Shown: in pieces, positions 38,819 to 46,902 of the stretch
Layout: each line of letters opens with the position of its first letter
Position numbering within the stretch: position 1 is the stretch's first letter
Assembly (NCBI RefSeq): GCF_042682525.1
Contig: NZ_JBHUHP010000016.1
Span: 1-64,000 of the forward strand
Source of the DNA: Blastococcus_B deserti
GTDB lineage: Bacteria; Actinomycetota; Actinomycetes; Mycobacteriales; Geodermatophilaceae
Length of the DNA: 64,000 nucleotides
Reading direction: 5' to 3'
Position numbers and translations under genes: made by a program
The notes under the pieces: model-generated
What the model was told of the DNA's origin: nothing
The model's input: the letters and a program-made list of their open reading frames with translations, nothing else
Databases searched by the model: none

Positions 38819-39949
38819 TCAGCGCCCGTTGAACGCGTCGCGGACCCGGGAGAACAGACCACCCTGCGCCTCGCGGTGGGAGTCGGCCCGGTCCTCCCCG
38901 CGCAGGGCGGCGAGCTCGCGCAGCAGCTTCTCCTGCTCCGCGTCGAGACGGGTCGGCGTCGCCACCTCCACGTGGACCACCAGGTTGCCCCGGCCGGTCG
39001 CCCGCAGCCGCGGCGCCCCGTGCCCCCGGAGGGTGAGCACGCTGCCGGACTGGGTGCCGGGGCGGATGTCGATGTCCTCCTCGCCGTCCAGCGTCTTGAG
39101 GCTCAGCGTCGTGCCGAGCGCGGCCGAGGTCATCGGGAGCGTCACCCGGCAGTGCAGGTCCTCGCCGTCCCGGGTGAAGACCTCGTGCGGCCGCTCGTGG
39201 ATCTCCACGTACAGATCACCGGCCGGGCCGCCGCCGGGGCCGACCTCGCCCTGCCCGGTGAGCCGGATGCGCATGCCGTCCTCGACGCCCGCGGGCACCT
39301 TGACCTGCAGGGTGCGCCGCGCCCGGACGCGCCCGTCGCCGCCGCACTCGCGGCACGGGTCGGGGATGACCTGGCCGGTGCCCGCGCACGTCGGGCAGAC
39401 ACGGCTGGAGACGACCTGGCCGAGAAAACCTCGCTGCACGCTCTGCACCTCGCCGCGCCCGGAGCAGGTGACGCAGGTGGTCGGGTGCGTGCCGGGCGCC
39501 GTGCCGGCCCCGGTGCAGACGGTGCACAGGACGGCGGTGTCGACGGTGATGTCCTTGGTGGTGCCGAAGACCGTCTCGGCCAGATCCAGCTCCACCGGGA
39601 TGAGCGCGTCCCGGCCGGCGCGGGTGCGGCTGCGCGGCCCGCGCGTGGCCGCCCCGCCGAAGAAGGCGTCCATGATGTCGCCGAGGCCACCGAACCCGGC
39701 CGCCCCGAAGCCACCGGCGCTGCTGCCGCCGGTGTCGAACGGGTCACCCCCGAGGTCGACGATCCGGCGCTTGTCCGGGTCGGTCAGCGCCTCGTAGGCG
39801 CGGGTGACCTCCTGGAAGCGCTCCTTGGCCGCGGGGTCGGGGTTGACGTCGGGATGCAGGTCCCGGGCCAGCCGCCGGTAGGCGCGCTTGATGTCGCTGT
39901 CACTGGCACCGCGGGCCACGCCCAGCACGCCGAAGTAGTCCGTCGCCAT
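38819..39949 (-). CDS. dnaJ: Chaperone DnaJ (DnaJ2 type)
   Basis: A 376-residue type I J-protein. J domain with HPD at residues 32-34 (LHPDVNPDP). The Gly/Phe region is GGFGAAGFGGLGDIM. Four zinc repeats CxxCxGxG are intact (CTVCTGAG, CVTCSGRG, CPTCAGTG, CRECGGDG), followed by two beta-barrel substrate domains. It stimulates DnaK ATPase. It follows hrcA by 15 bp, so this copy is under HrcA/CIRCE control, unlike the dnaK-linked DnaJ1. Confidence 0.96.
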   Translation of the reverse strand: MATDYFGVLGVARGASDSDIKRAYRRLARDLHPDVNPDPAAKERFQEVTRAYEALTDPDKRRIVDLGGDPFDTGGSSAGGFGAAGFGGLGDIMDAFFGGAATRGPRSRTRAGRDALIPVELDLAETVFGTTKDITVDTAVLCTVCTGAGTAPGTHPTTCVTCSGRGEVQSVQRGFLGQVVSSRVCPTCAGTGQVIPDPCRECGGDGRVRARRTLQVKVPAGVEDGMRIRLTGQGEVGPGGGPAGDLYVEIHERPHEVFTRDGEDLHCRVTLPMTSAALGTTLSLKTLDGEEDIDIRPGTQSGSVLTLRGHGAPRLRATGRGNLVVHVEVATPTRLDAEQEKLLRELAALRGEDRADSHREAQGGLFSRVRDAFNGR

Positions 39950-39964
39950 CGAGAAGTCTCAACC

Positions 39965-40987
39965 TCAGCTCTCGGCCAGCAGGTGGCCGACGTAGCGGGC
40001 CACGGCACGGACCGCGGCCATGTTTCCTGGGTAGTCCATGCGGGTCGGCCCCACGACCCCGAGTCCGCCGAGGGCTCGGTCGCCGGAGCCGTAGCCGACG
40101 GAGACGAACGACGCCCCGGCGAGCGCCTCGTGGGCGTTCTCCTCGCCGATCCGTACCAGCACCGTGCTCGCGTCCACCTGACTCATCAACCGCAGGACCA
40201 CGACCTGTTCTTCCAGGGCCTCCAGCAGCGGCCGGACGGAGCCGGGGAAGTCGAGCGCGTTGCCCCGCGCCAGGTTGGCCGTCCCGCCGATGACCAGCCG
40301 GTCCTCGCTCGGCTCCACCAGCGTCTCCAGCAGGGTCGCGCTGACCGTGGCGACCAGCCCCCGCAGGTGGGGCGGCGCGGTCTCCAGCAGGTCGGGGACC
40401 TTGCCACCGGCGTCGACGAGCTTGACGCCGCCGAACGCGGTGTTGAGCAGGCTGCGCAGCTCGGCGACGGCCTCGGAGTCGACGTCCACGGGGCAGTCGA
40501 CGATCCGCTGCTCGACGCGCCCGGTGTCGGTGATGAGCACCAGCATGAGGCGGGCTGCGGCCAGGTGCACCACCTCGAGGTGGCGGACGGCGCTCCGGGA
40601 CAGCGTCGGGTACTGCACCACCGCGACCTGGTGGGTGAGCTGGGCCAGCAGGCGGACGCTGCGGCTGAGCACGTCGTGCAGGTCGACCGCCCCGTCGAGG
40701 AAGCGCTCGATCGCCCGCCGTTCGGCCACCGACAGGGGCTTGACCGCCGAGAGCCGGTCGACGAACAGGCGGTAGCCCTTGTCCGTGGGCACCCGGCCGG
40801 CGCTGGTGTGCGGCTGGGTGATGTAGCCCTGCTCCTCCAGCACCGCCATGTCGTTGCGGATCGTCGCGGGGGACACGCCGAGGTCGTGCCGCTCGGCCAG
40901 GGCCTTGCTGCCCACCGGGTCGTTGGTCGAGACGTAGTCCTGGACGATGGCCCGGAGGACCTCCAGGCGGCGTTCGTCGTGCGCCAC
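39965..40987 (-). CDS. hrcA: Heat-inducible repressor HrcA
   Basis: A 340-residue repressor binding CIRCE sites. N-terminal winged helix: RRLEVLRAIVQDYVSTNDPV, then SPATIRNDMAVLEEQGYI and HTSAGRVPTDKGYRLFVDRL, all hallmark HrcA segments. The GAF-like dimerisation part follows, ending GVVGPTRMDYPGNMAAVRAV. GTG 40987 has GGGGAGG 8 nt upstream. A CIRCE operator lies 58 bp before it, so it represses itself with dnaJ and rsmE. Confidence 0.97.
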   Translation of the reverse strand: MAHDERRLEVLRAIVQDYVSTNDPVGSKALAERHDLGVSPATIRNDMAVLEEQGYITQPHTSAGRVPTDKGYRLFVDRLSAVKPLSVAERRAIERFLDGAVDLHDVLSRSVRLLAQLTHQVAVVQYPTLSRSAVRHLEVVHLAAARLMLVLITDTGRVEQRIVDCPVDVDSEAVAELRSLLNTAFGGVKLVDAGGKVPDLLETAPPHLRGLVATVSATLLETLVEPSEDRLVIGGTANLARGNALDFPGSVRPLLEALEEQVVVLRLMSQVDASTVLVRIGEENAHEALAGASFVSVGYGSGDRALGGLGVVGPTRMDYPGNMAAVRAVARYVGHLLAES

Positions 40988-41045
40988 GGTGACACCTCCC
41001 CGTACCGGTCGACGCGCCGTGCGGGCCTCCGGCGCGGGTCCGGAA

Positions 41046-41072
41046 CTGGCACTCGCACGGCCAGAGTGCCAG
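41046..41072. promoter_or_regulatory. CIRCE operator (HrcA-binding site)
   Basis: CTGGCACTC-N9-GAGTGCCAG is a perfect 9-bp inverted repeat with the 9-nt spacer of CIRCE. It is the only clear element in the 330-bp gap (40988-41317) between hrcA and the divergent gene at 41318. A TAGGGT at 41264-41269 may be a -10 for that gene; nothing else is evident. Confidence 0.92.
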
Positions 41073-41317
41073 GCCAGCATACGTCCGCCGGGCCGCCCCG
41101 TCGCGTGGCTCGCGGATCGAGGACCCCCGGGAGGACCCCGTCCTCCTGGCCTGTCGCAAGCTCGCGGCGAGTCCCCGGACGGAGCCCCGAACTGCCCGCA
41201 CCCTCGCGGAGAGCCTCTGGGCGGGGAGCCACGGTGGTGGCGGCGCGGGGCGGACCCGGCCGCTAGGGTGGATCCGTCGGCGCCCCCGTCGAGGGGCAGA
41301 GAGCGGAGGTCGGTTCC

Positions 41318-41695
41318 CTGATCTTCAAAGCGGTACGTGACGGCCGCCCGTATCCCGACCACGGCTTGTCCCCCCGGGACTGGGCGATGATCCCGCCCCG
41401 CCAGGTGCGGATGGACACGCTGACGACGACGAAGAAGGAACTGGCGCTCGACGCGCTGCTCGCCGACGACTCGACGTTCTACGGCGACCTCTTCCCCCAC
41501 GCGGTGCAGTGGCACGGCGAGCTGTACCTGGAGGACGGGCTCCACCGCGCGCTGCGGGCCGCGCTGCAGCAGCGCAACGTCATCCACGTCCGGGTGCTCG
41601 ACCTCGACGCCCTCACGCCCGTCGAGGCGTCGACCGGTCCGGCGACCGCGTCCATCCCGACGCAGCCGCCGGTGCCCAACCCCCGCCGGCTCTGA
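41318..41695 (+). CDS. Conserved actinobacterial protein of unknown function, apparent CTG start
   Basis: A 125-residue protein. From a CTG at 41318 the frame reads (M)IFKAVRDGRPYPDHG then SPRDWAMIPPRQVRMDTL. The middle has STFYGDLFPHAVQWHGELYL, then EDGLHRALRAALQQRNVIHV. I recognise this as a widespread, highly conserved actinobacterial family normally starting MIFKAVR. GGAGG at 41305-41309 sits 8 nt before the CTG, supporting it over the in-frame TTG at 41366, which lacks a ribosome site. No function is known to me. Confidence 0.82.
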   Translation: MIFKAVRDGRPYPDHGLSPRDWAMIPPRQVRMDTLTTTKKELALDALLADDSTFYGDLFPHAVQWHGELYLEDGLHRALRAALQQRNVIHVRVLDLDALTPVEASTGPATASIPTQPPVPNPRRL

Positions 41696-41763
41696 CCGCT
41701 CCGGGAGACGTGGATCCGCGCACGGTCGCGGCCGCGATGCCGCAGTGACGCCTGGCGAGACTG

Positions 41764-43044
41764 TCAGCGCAGCGGGTCGAACGGCCGCAGCTCGGCCGGG
41801 GTCTCGTCCTTGAGCACGGCCTGCGCCATCAGCATCCCCGTGACCGGCCCCTGCACCATGCCCCACATCCCGTGCCCGCCCGCCACGAACACGTGCGGCG
41901 ACGTGGTGCGCCCCAGCAGCGGCAGCCCGTCGCCGGTGCAGGGCCTGGAGCCGACCCACTCGTCGCGCCGGTCGTCGAGATCGGCGCCGGAGAGGAAGGG
42001 CCGGACGGCGTCGGCGACGGCGGCGATGCGCCGGGGATCCAGCGGCTCGTCGGGGCGGCGGAACTCCATCATCCCGGCCACGCGCAGCCGGTCCCCCAGC
42101 GGCGTGCACGCCACCCGCTGCGCCGGGAAGTACAGCGGTCCGGCCGGCATGCGCTCGACCGGCACGCTGAAGCTGTAGCCGCGGCCGGCCTGCACCGGCT
42201 GCCGGACGCCGAACCGCCGGGCCAGGGCGCCCAGCCAGGCACCGGTCGCGACGACGACGGCGTCGTGCCGCCGCTCGTCCGCGCCGGTCGTCACGGCGAC
42301 GCCGTCGCCGGTGTCGCGCAGCTCCCGGACGCCGCTGCCCTCCGCGATCACCCCGCCCTGGGCGCGGACCGCGTCCGCCAGCGACCGGACGTACTCCGGC
42401 GGGTTCAGGTAGCGCTGCCCCCTGATCCGCACCGCCGCTCCGGCCGAGGCCGTCAGCGTGGGCTCCAGCGTCCGGGCCTGCGCGCCGGAGAGGACGTCGA
42501 ACGCGACGTGCGGCTGTCCGGCGGCCTGGATGGCCCGCAGTTCGGCCAGCAGGCCCTCCCGCTCCCCCTCCGACCGGTGGACGGCCAGGAACGGCTCGCT
42601 GGCACGTGTGCCGGCCGTGACCCCGCCTGCGGCCAGGGCGTCGAAGGCACCGAGCGCCCGTTCGTTGAGCGGCCCGTAGGCGGCCATGCCCCGGCGCCAC
42701 TGCCGGTGCGTGCTGTGCCGGGCGAACGACGCGAGGAACCGCAGCAACCCGACGTCGGCCCGCAACGGCACGTAGACCGGCGACCGGGGGTCGAGCACCG
42801 CCCTCAGCCCGTACCGCAGCACGGCGGGTTCGGGCAGCGGCGCCGCGAGGGAGGGCGTCAGCCAGCCGGCGTTCCCCCACGAGGATCCGGCGGCGACCCG
42901 GTCCCGCTCGTAGACGGTGACGCGGGCGCCGCCCTCCTGCAGGAACCAGGCCGTGGCTAGCCCGACCATCCCGGCACCGACGACGGCGACGTCACGGGGC
43001 GCGCGGCCCCGGGGGGTGGACGCCGTCCGTCGACGTGCCCGCAC
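41764..43044 (-). CDS. D-amino acid dehydrogenase-like FAD oxidoreductase (DAO family)
   Basis: A 426-residue FAD enzyme. Rossmann start DVAVVGAGMVGLATAWFLQE then VTVYERDRVAAGSSWGNAGW, the DadA pattern. The C-terminus has GSRPCTGDGLPLLGRTT, then VFVAGGHGMWGMVQGPVTG, normal for the DAO family. It probably oxidises a D-amino acid or proline-like amine to the keto acid, passing electrons to the membrane. GTG 43044 lies just after the TraR/DksA-like stop. It is convergent with the gene at 41318. Confidence 0.88.
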   Translation of the reverse strand: MRARRRTASTPRGRAPRDVAVVGAGMVGLATAWFLQEGGARVTVYERDRVAAGSSWGNAGWLTPSLAAPLPEPAVLRYGLRAVLDPRSPVYVPLRADVGLLRFLASFARHSTHRQWRRGMAAYGPLNERALGAFDALAAGGVTAGTRASEPFLAVHRSEGEREGLLAELRAIQAAGQPHVAFDVLSGAQARTLEPTLTASAGAAVRIRGQRYLNPPEYVRSLADAVRAQGGVIAEGSGVRELRDTGDGVAVTTGADERRHDAVVVATGAWLGALARRFGVRQPVQAGRGYSFSVPVERMPAGPLYFPAQRVACTPLGDRLRVAGMMEFRRPDEPLDPRRIAAVADAVRPFLSGADLDDRRDEWVGSRPCTGDGLPLLGRTTSPHVFVAGGHGMWGMVQGPVTGMLMAQAVLKDETPAELRPFDPLR

Positions 43045-43045
43045 G

Positions 43046-43366
43046 TCAGCGCGCCCGCGTGCAGGCGACGCAGGTGCCGGCGAAGGGGCGCAGCTCCAGG
43101 CGCTCCTCGGGGATCTCGGCCTGGCAGCGGGTGCACCGGCCGTAGGTGCCGGCGGCGATGCGGGCGAGAGCGGCGTCGATCTCGCCGATGGTGAGCAGCA
43201 GGTCGGCGCTGCGGCGCTGCGCCACCGGGTCGGGCACGGACTGGGCGCACTCGGCGAGGGCCGCCTCGCGTTCGCGGACGCAGTCGGCCCGGTGCTGCTC
43301 GAGCAGGGTGCGGAACCGGTCGTGCGCACCGGTGGACGAGGTCTGGGTGTCGATGCTGGCGGACAT
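43046..43366 (-). CDS. TraR/DksA-type C4 zinc-finger protein
   Basis: A 106-residue protein with a helical hairpin (RFRTLLEQHRADCVREREAA, then LLLTIGEIDAALARIAAGTY) and the DksA/TraR zinc finger CTRC...CVAC (GRCTRCQAEIPEERLELRP). Family members insert into the RNA polymerase secondary channel; short actinobacterial versions are poorly studied. ATG 43366 has AAGGAG upstream. It is followed directly by the DAO gene. Confidence 0.88.
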   Translation of the reverse strand: MSASIDTQTSSTGAHDRFRTLLEQHRADCVREREAALAECAQSVPDPVAQRRSADLLLTIGEIDAALARIAAGTYGRCTRCQAEIPEERLELRPFAGTCVACTRAR

Positions 43367-43450
43367 GGGGAACTCCTTGGGGCAACGCGAGGGGGACGCG
43401 GTCACCGGTGGTGGCGCGTCAGGACGGGCGGTCGCGACTCGCGGGGCGAG

Positions 43451-43630
43451 TCAGGCGGCGTGCGGCGGAGCCCGGTCCTGGCTGCGGCGGAGGACGTCGA
43501 GTCCGCGCAGGCCGCGCGCCCGACGGTTCATCGCCAGCGCAAGGAGCATCCCGCCGGAGAGTGCGGGGCTCGCGCCGGCCGCGGGGACGCCCGGTGGCGA
43601 GCCTGCAGCAGCGAACGCGTGCACGCCCAT
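43451..43630 (-). CDS. Small hypothetical protein
   Basis: A possible 59-residue gene from ATG 43630 with AAGGGGG about 9 nt upstream. It has a Gly/Ala/Pro-rich start and a basic end (MNRRARGLRGLDVLRRSQDR). No domain is visible. It fills the gap between the oxygenase-like gene and the DksA-like gene; it may be spurious. Confidence 0.35.
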   Translation of the reverse strand: MGVHAFAAAGSPPGVPAAGASPALSGGMLLALAMNRRARGLRGLDVLRRSQDRAPPHAA

Positions 43631-43698
43631 CGCCGACCACCCCCTTGGCATCCCGGCGCCGTTGCCGGAACGCGCACCATAGCCCAGATCGGGCCCGG

Positions 43699-44622
43699 CT
43701 ACCCCGTCCTTTCGGGTGACCGGGACGCCGGATTCGTGACCGATCCGCGCGGTGGCGGCACGGCGCGGCCGGACGGGAACGTGCCGAGGCGGGCGACGTC
43801 GTAACCGTGGGGATAGCTGCGGATCTGAGGGAGCTGCCGGGCGAAGTACGGCTGCCGCCGGGGAGGCAGCAGCCGCACCACCCGGCCCCGGGTCCGGAGG
43901 GCGGCGCGCACGAGGGCACGCAGCGTCGGGTGGGGGCGCGGGAAGCCGAAGGCGTCGAGGAGCGGCGCGTCCATCACGGCCAGGGAGATCCGCCGGACCA
44001 CGGCGGGCGGAAGATGGTCGTTCGGCGGGAAGGTGGCCAGCAGGGCGAGGGTCGCCTCGGCGACGTCGCGCGCGCCGCCGTCGGCACCGAAGTGTTCCCG
44101 TTCGTAGGCGTCGAGGAGCCGGGCGAAGGCCTGCCAGGTGCCCGGGACGTCGCGGATGCCCATCTGCCGGCCGAGGTGGCGGTAGTACTCGGCGCTCGCG
44201 ACCCGCTCGGTCTCGGTGGTGCGCCGCCAGCCGTAGGCGTCGATCCACCGGATCGGCAGGACGACGAACGTGGCCAGCACGTACCGCAGGTCGTCGTTGC
44301 TGATCGGGTGGGCCCGGTGCATCTGGTTCATCCGGCGGATCGCCGTCCGGCCGGCGTCGCTGTCCGTGCCGTGTTCCAGGACGGCGTCCAGGAGCAGCAC
44401 CGTGTCGTCGTAGCGCTTCTGCGTCCGCTCGGTGAACTCGCCCGTGCGCGCGAGCAGCCCGCCGATGCTCGGGACGGCGTAGGTGCGGAAGAGCGCGAAG
44501 CTCAGCGCCTGGGTCATGTCCCAGGGGAACTCGTGGGCGGACATGAGCCGGTAGATCGCGGCGAAGTCCGTGCGGGGGTCGAGTTCCTCGATGCGCCGGC
44601 GGATCGCGAACCGTCGTCCCAT
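43699..44622 (-). CDS. Oxygenase MpaB-like protein (DUF2236)
   Basis: A 307-residue protein of the MpaB/DUF2236 family: a charged start (FAIRRRIEELDPRTDFAAIY), FPWDMTQALSFALFRTYAVP, the His-containing RMNQMHRAHPISNDDLRYVL, and HFGADGGARDVAE. Such proteins are b-type haem or oxygen-using enzymes (latex-clearing Lcp relatives). The substrate is unknown. ATG 44622 is chosen from the conserved start. It ends in TAG. Confidence 0.82.
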   Translation of the reverse strand: MGRRFAIRRRIEELDPRTDFAAIYRLMSAHEFPWDMTQALSFALFRTYAVPSIGGLLARTGEFTERTQKRYDDTVLLLDAVLEHGTDSDAGRTAIRRMNQMHRAHPISNDDLRYVLATFVVLPIRWIDAYGWRRTTETERVASAEYYRHLGRQMGIRDVPGTWQAFARLLDAYEREHFGADGGARDVAEATLALLATFPPNDHLPPAVVRRISLAVMDAPLLDAFGFPRPHPTLRALVRAALRTRGRVVRLLPPRRQPYFARQLPQIRSYPHGYDVARLGTFPSGRAVPPPRGSVTNPASRSPERTG

Positions 44623-44698
44623 GCGGGCGCAGTATGCCCCGGTGCCGGCGCCGGCGGCCCGGTCCCCATCTCGAGGCCGGGAAGGGTGCGGCGGCCGG

Positions 44699-44721
44699 GC
44701 CCTCCTCACGGTGAGGAGGGC
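44699..44721 (-). terminator. Hairpin after hemW
   Basis: GCCCTCCTCAC and GTGAGGAGGGC flank a single G, effectively a stem of about 9 bp with a tight loop. It lies 7 nt after the hemW stop, before the MpaB-like gene on the same strand. Confidence 0.7.
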
Positions 44722-44728
44722 GGGGACC

Positions 44729-45967
44729 TCAATCGGTCAGGTCGCGGACGACGGCGTCGGCGAGCAGCCGCCCGCGGTCGGTGAGGACGGCGCGGCCGGT
44801 GGCGTGCGCGGCCGGATCGAGCAGTCCGCGGGCCACGGACTCGGCCGCCCGCAGCCGGCCGGCGTCCGACAGCAGCCCGAGGGCCAGACCCTCGCGGAGC
44901 CGCAGCCCCAGCATCACGGTCTCCAGCGCGCGGTCGTCGTCGTCGAGCAGCTCGGCGTCCTGGGCGGGGCTCAGCCCGGCGGTGAGCCGGTCGGCGTAGG
45001 CGGCCGGGTGCTTGACGTTCCACCACCGCAGGCCGCCTACGTGGCTGTGCGCGCCCGGCCCGACGCCCCACCAGTTGGCGTTGGCCCAGTACAGCTCGTT
45101 GTGCCGGCAGCGGGCGGCGTCCGAGGTGGCCCAGTTGGAGACCTCGTACCACTCGAAACCGGCCTTCCGCAGCGTGGCGTCGGCCTGCTCGTAGCGGTCG
45201 GCCAGCACGTCGTCGTCCGGCATCGGCAACTCGCCGCGGGCGATGCGGCGGGCCAGCCGGGTGCCCTGTTCCACGATGAGCGCGTACGCGCTGACGTGGT
45301 CGACCGGGCCGGACAGGACGGCGTCCAGGGAGGCCGCCCAGTCGGCGTCGGTCTCCCCCGGGGTGCCGTAGATCAGGTCGAGGTTGACGTGCTCGAACCC
45401 CGCGGCGCGCGCGTCGCGGGCTGCCTCGACGGCCCGGCCGGGGGTGTGCCGCCGGTCCAGCACGGCGAGGACGTGCTCCGCGGCCGACTGCATGCCCAGG
45501 CTGACCCGGGTGAAGCCCCCCTCGCGCAGCCGGCTCAGGTAGCCGCGGTCGACGGTCTCGGGATTGGCCTCGGTGGTCACCTCGGCGCCGTCGGCGACCG
45601 GGAACAGCCGGTGGATCTCGGCGACGACGGCGGCGAGATCCCCCGCGGGAAGGAGGGTGGGCGTTCCGCCGCCGACGAAGACGGTGGAGACCGTGGGCAG
45701 GTCGGGACCGAGCGTGGCGGCGGCGCGGCGGAGCTCGGCGATCGCCGTCCCGGCGTACTCGGCGCGGTTGGCGCCGGGCCCGAGCTCGTCGGAGGTGTAG
45801 GTGTTGAAGTCGCAGTAGCCGCACCGCGTCGCGCAGAAGGGCACGTGGACGTACAGGCCGAAGGGCGTGCTGCCCAGGTGCTCACGGGCGCTCTCGGGCA
45901 GCCGGTCGGGGCGGGGCGATCCCGCCGGCAGCCCGGGGGCCGGCAGGAGCGGCAGGGCGGTGTTCAT
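44729..45967 (-). CDS. hemW: HemW-like radical SAM protein
   Basis: A 412-residue radical SAM protein; HemW is thought to deliver haem to respiratory proteins. It used to be annotated as anaerobic coproporphyrinogen oxidase, which is a different activity. The cluster-binding motif CATRCGYC (Cys45, Cys49, Cys52) is intact, followed by DFNTYTSDE. SAM motifs include FVGGGTPTLL and SLGMQS. The C-terminal HemN_C domain begins near 320. It heads the hemW-hrcA gene order known in Actinobacteria, here separated by dadA/dksA/mpaB-like genes. Confidence 0.94.
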   Translation of the reverse strand: MNTALPLLPAPGLPAGSPRPDRLPESAREHLGSTPFGLYVHVPFCATRCGYCDFNTYTSDELGPGANRAEYAGTAIAELRRAAATLGPDLPTVSTVFVGGGTPTLLPAGDLAAVVAEIHRLFPVADGAEVTTEANPETVDRGYLSRLREGGFTRVSLGMQSAAEHVLAVLDRRHTPGRAVEAARDARAAGFEHVNLDLIYGTPGETDADWAASLDAVLSGPVDHVSAYALIVEQGTRLARRIARGELPMPDDDVLADRYEQADATLRKAGFEWYEVSNWATSDAARCRHNELYWANANWWGVGPGAHSHVGGLRWWNVKHPAAYADRLTAGLSPAQDAELLDDDDRALETVMLGLRLREGLALGLLSDAGRLRAAESVARGLLDPAAHATGRAVLTDRGRLLADAVVRDLTD

Positions 45968-46015
45968 CCGTTCCCAGTGTGCCGCGCCCGCGCGACCGAC
46001 CGGCAGGATGCGGGT

Positions 46016-46786
46016 GTGACGTCCGATCGAGTGGTGCAGGTCGAGCTGGCGCGCGGGGTTGCGACGCTGACCCTCGACTCCCCCGGCAACCGCAACGCCC
46101 TCTCCCGCGCGATGCGCGCCCAGCTGCGCACGGCGCTGACCGGCGCGCTCGCCGACGACGCCGTCCGTGTCGTCGTCCTCGACCACACCGGCCGGGTGTT
46201 CTGCTCCGGGATGGACCTGGCCGAGGCGGCCGGCGGCGGAGCCGGCGACCAGGGCGTGCGCGAGTTCCCGGAGCTCCTGGAGCTGGTCTGGTCGTCGCCC
46301 AAGCCGGTGCTCGCCGTCGTCCGGGGGCCGGCCCGTGCCGGCGGGGTCGGTCTCCTGGCCGCCTGCGACGTCGTCGTGGCCGGCGCGTCCGCGACGTTCG
46401 CCTTCTCCGAGGTGCGCCTCGGCATCGTCCCGGCGGTGATCTCCGCCGTCGTGCTGCCGCGGATGCTGCCGCACGTGGCGCACCGGCTGATGCTGACCGG
46501 CCAGGTGTTCGACGCGGACGCCGCGGCGGCCGGGGGGCTGGTCGACCTGGTGGTGCCCGACGCCGACGTCGACGGTGAGGTCCGGGCCCAGCTGGTGCAC
46601 CTGACCGCCGGCGCGCCGACGGCGCTGGCGGAGACCAAGCGCCTGCTCCGGGCACGGATCCCCGAGCTCCGGTTCGACGAGCTGCTCGAGCTGTCGGCCC
46701 GGTTCTTCGCGAGCGAGGAGGGCCAGGAGGGCATCGCCTCCTTCCGCGAGAAGCGCCCCGCGCGCTGGGTCCCCACGGCCGAATAG
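46016..46786 (+). CDS. Enoyl-CoA hydratase/isomerase family protein
   Basis: A 256-residue crotonase-fold protein: VATLTLDSPGNRNALSRAMR, VFCSGMDLAEAAGGG (oxyanion hole), VRGPARAGGVGLLAACDVVV and FSEVRLGIVPAVISAVVLPR. The last Glu-x-x-Leu-Gly-Ile segment holds an active-site Glu. It is a more regular crotonase than the one at 27938. GTG 46016 has AGGA 7 nt upstream. It is convergent with selB across a tandem repeat and palindrome, and ends in TAG. Confidence 0.92.
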   Translation: MTSDRVVQVELARGVATLTLDSPGNRNALSRAMRAQLRTALTGALADDAVRVVVLDHTGRVFCSGMDLAEAAGGGAGDQGVREFPELLELVWSSPKPVLAVVRGPARAGGVGLLAACDVVVAGASATFAFSEVRLGIVPAVISAVVLPRMLPHVAHRLMLTGQVFDADAAAAGGLVDLVVPDADVDGEVRAQLVHLTAGAPTALAETKRLLRARIPELRFDELLELSARFFASEEGQEGIASFREKRPARWVPTAE

Positions 46787-46792
46787 CCCCAG

Positions 46793-46854
46793 CCCGGAGG
46801 CTCATCCCGGAGGCTCATCCCGGAGGCTCATCCCGGAGGCTCATCCCGGAGGCT
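46793..46854. repeat. Tandem array of a 13-bp unit (4.8 copies)
   Basis: CCCGGAGGCTCAT repeats from 46793, four full copies and a partial fifth, running directly into the palindrome at 46853. Read on the minus strand it has an open frame but is not credible coding. Confidence 0.85.
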
Positions 46855-46888
46855 CTGCCTCTGCCCACCATGGTGGGCAGAGGCAGAG
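46853..46888. terminator. Perfect 36-nt palindrome between ech and selB
   Basis: CTCTGCCTCTGCCCACCA and its exact complement are joined at a central CCATGG, giving an 18-bp stem. It serves the converging ech and selB genes as a probable bidirectional terminator. It begins 14 nt after the selB TAG, which matters because UAG is the likely selenocysteine codon here. Confidence 0.8.
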
Positions 46889-46902
46889 CGTCGTCGTGAC
46901 AC

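Noticed and set aside
39965..42880. 971-codon extension upstream of hrcA
   Set aside because: Only the last 340 codons match HrcA; the extension is antisense to other supported features and would cross the CIRCE site.
43699..43701. TAG of the MpaB-like gene as an internal selenocysteine codon
   Set aside because: The continued frame (PGPIWAMVRVPATAPG...) resembles no MpaB sequence and no hairpin follows closely; the domain is already complete.
46793..46854. Minus-strand small open frames (MSLRDEPPG...) in the 13-bp repeat
   Set aside because: They arise from the repeat itself and lie inside a convergent terminator region.
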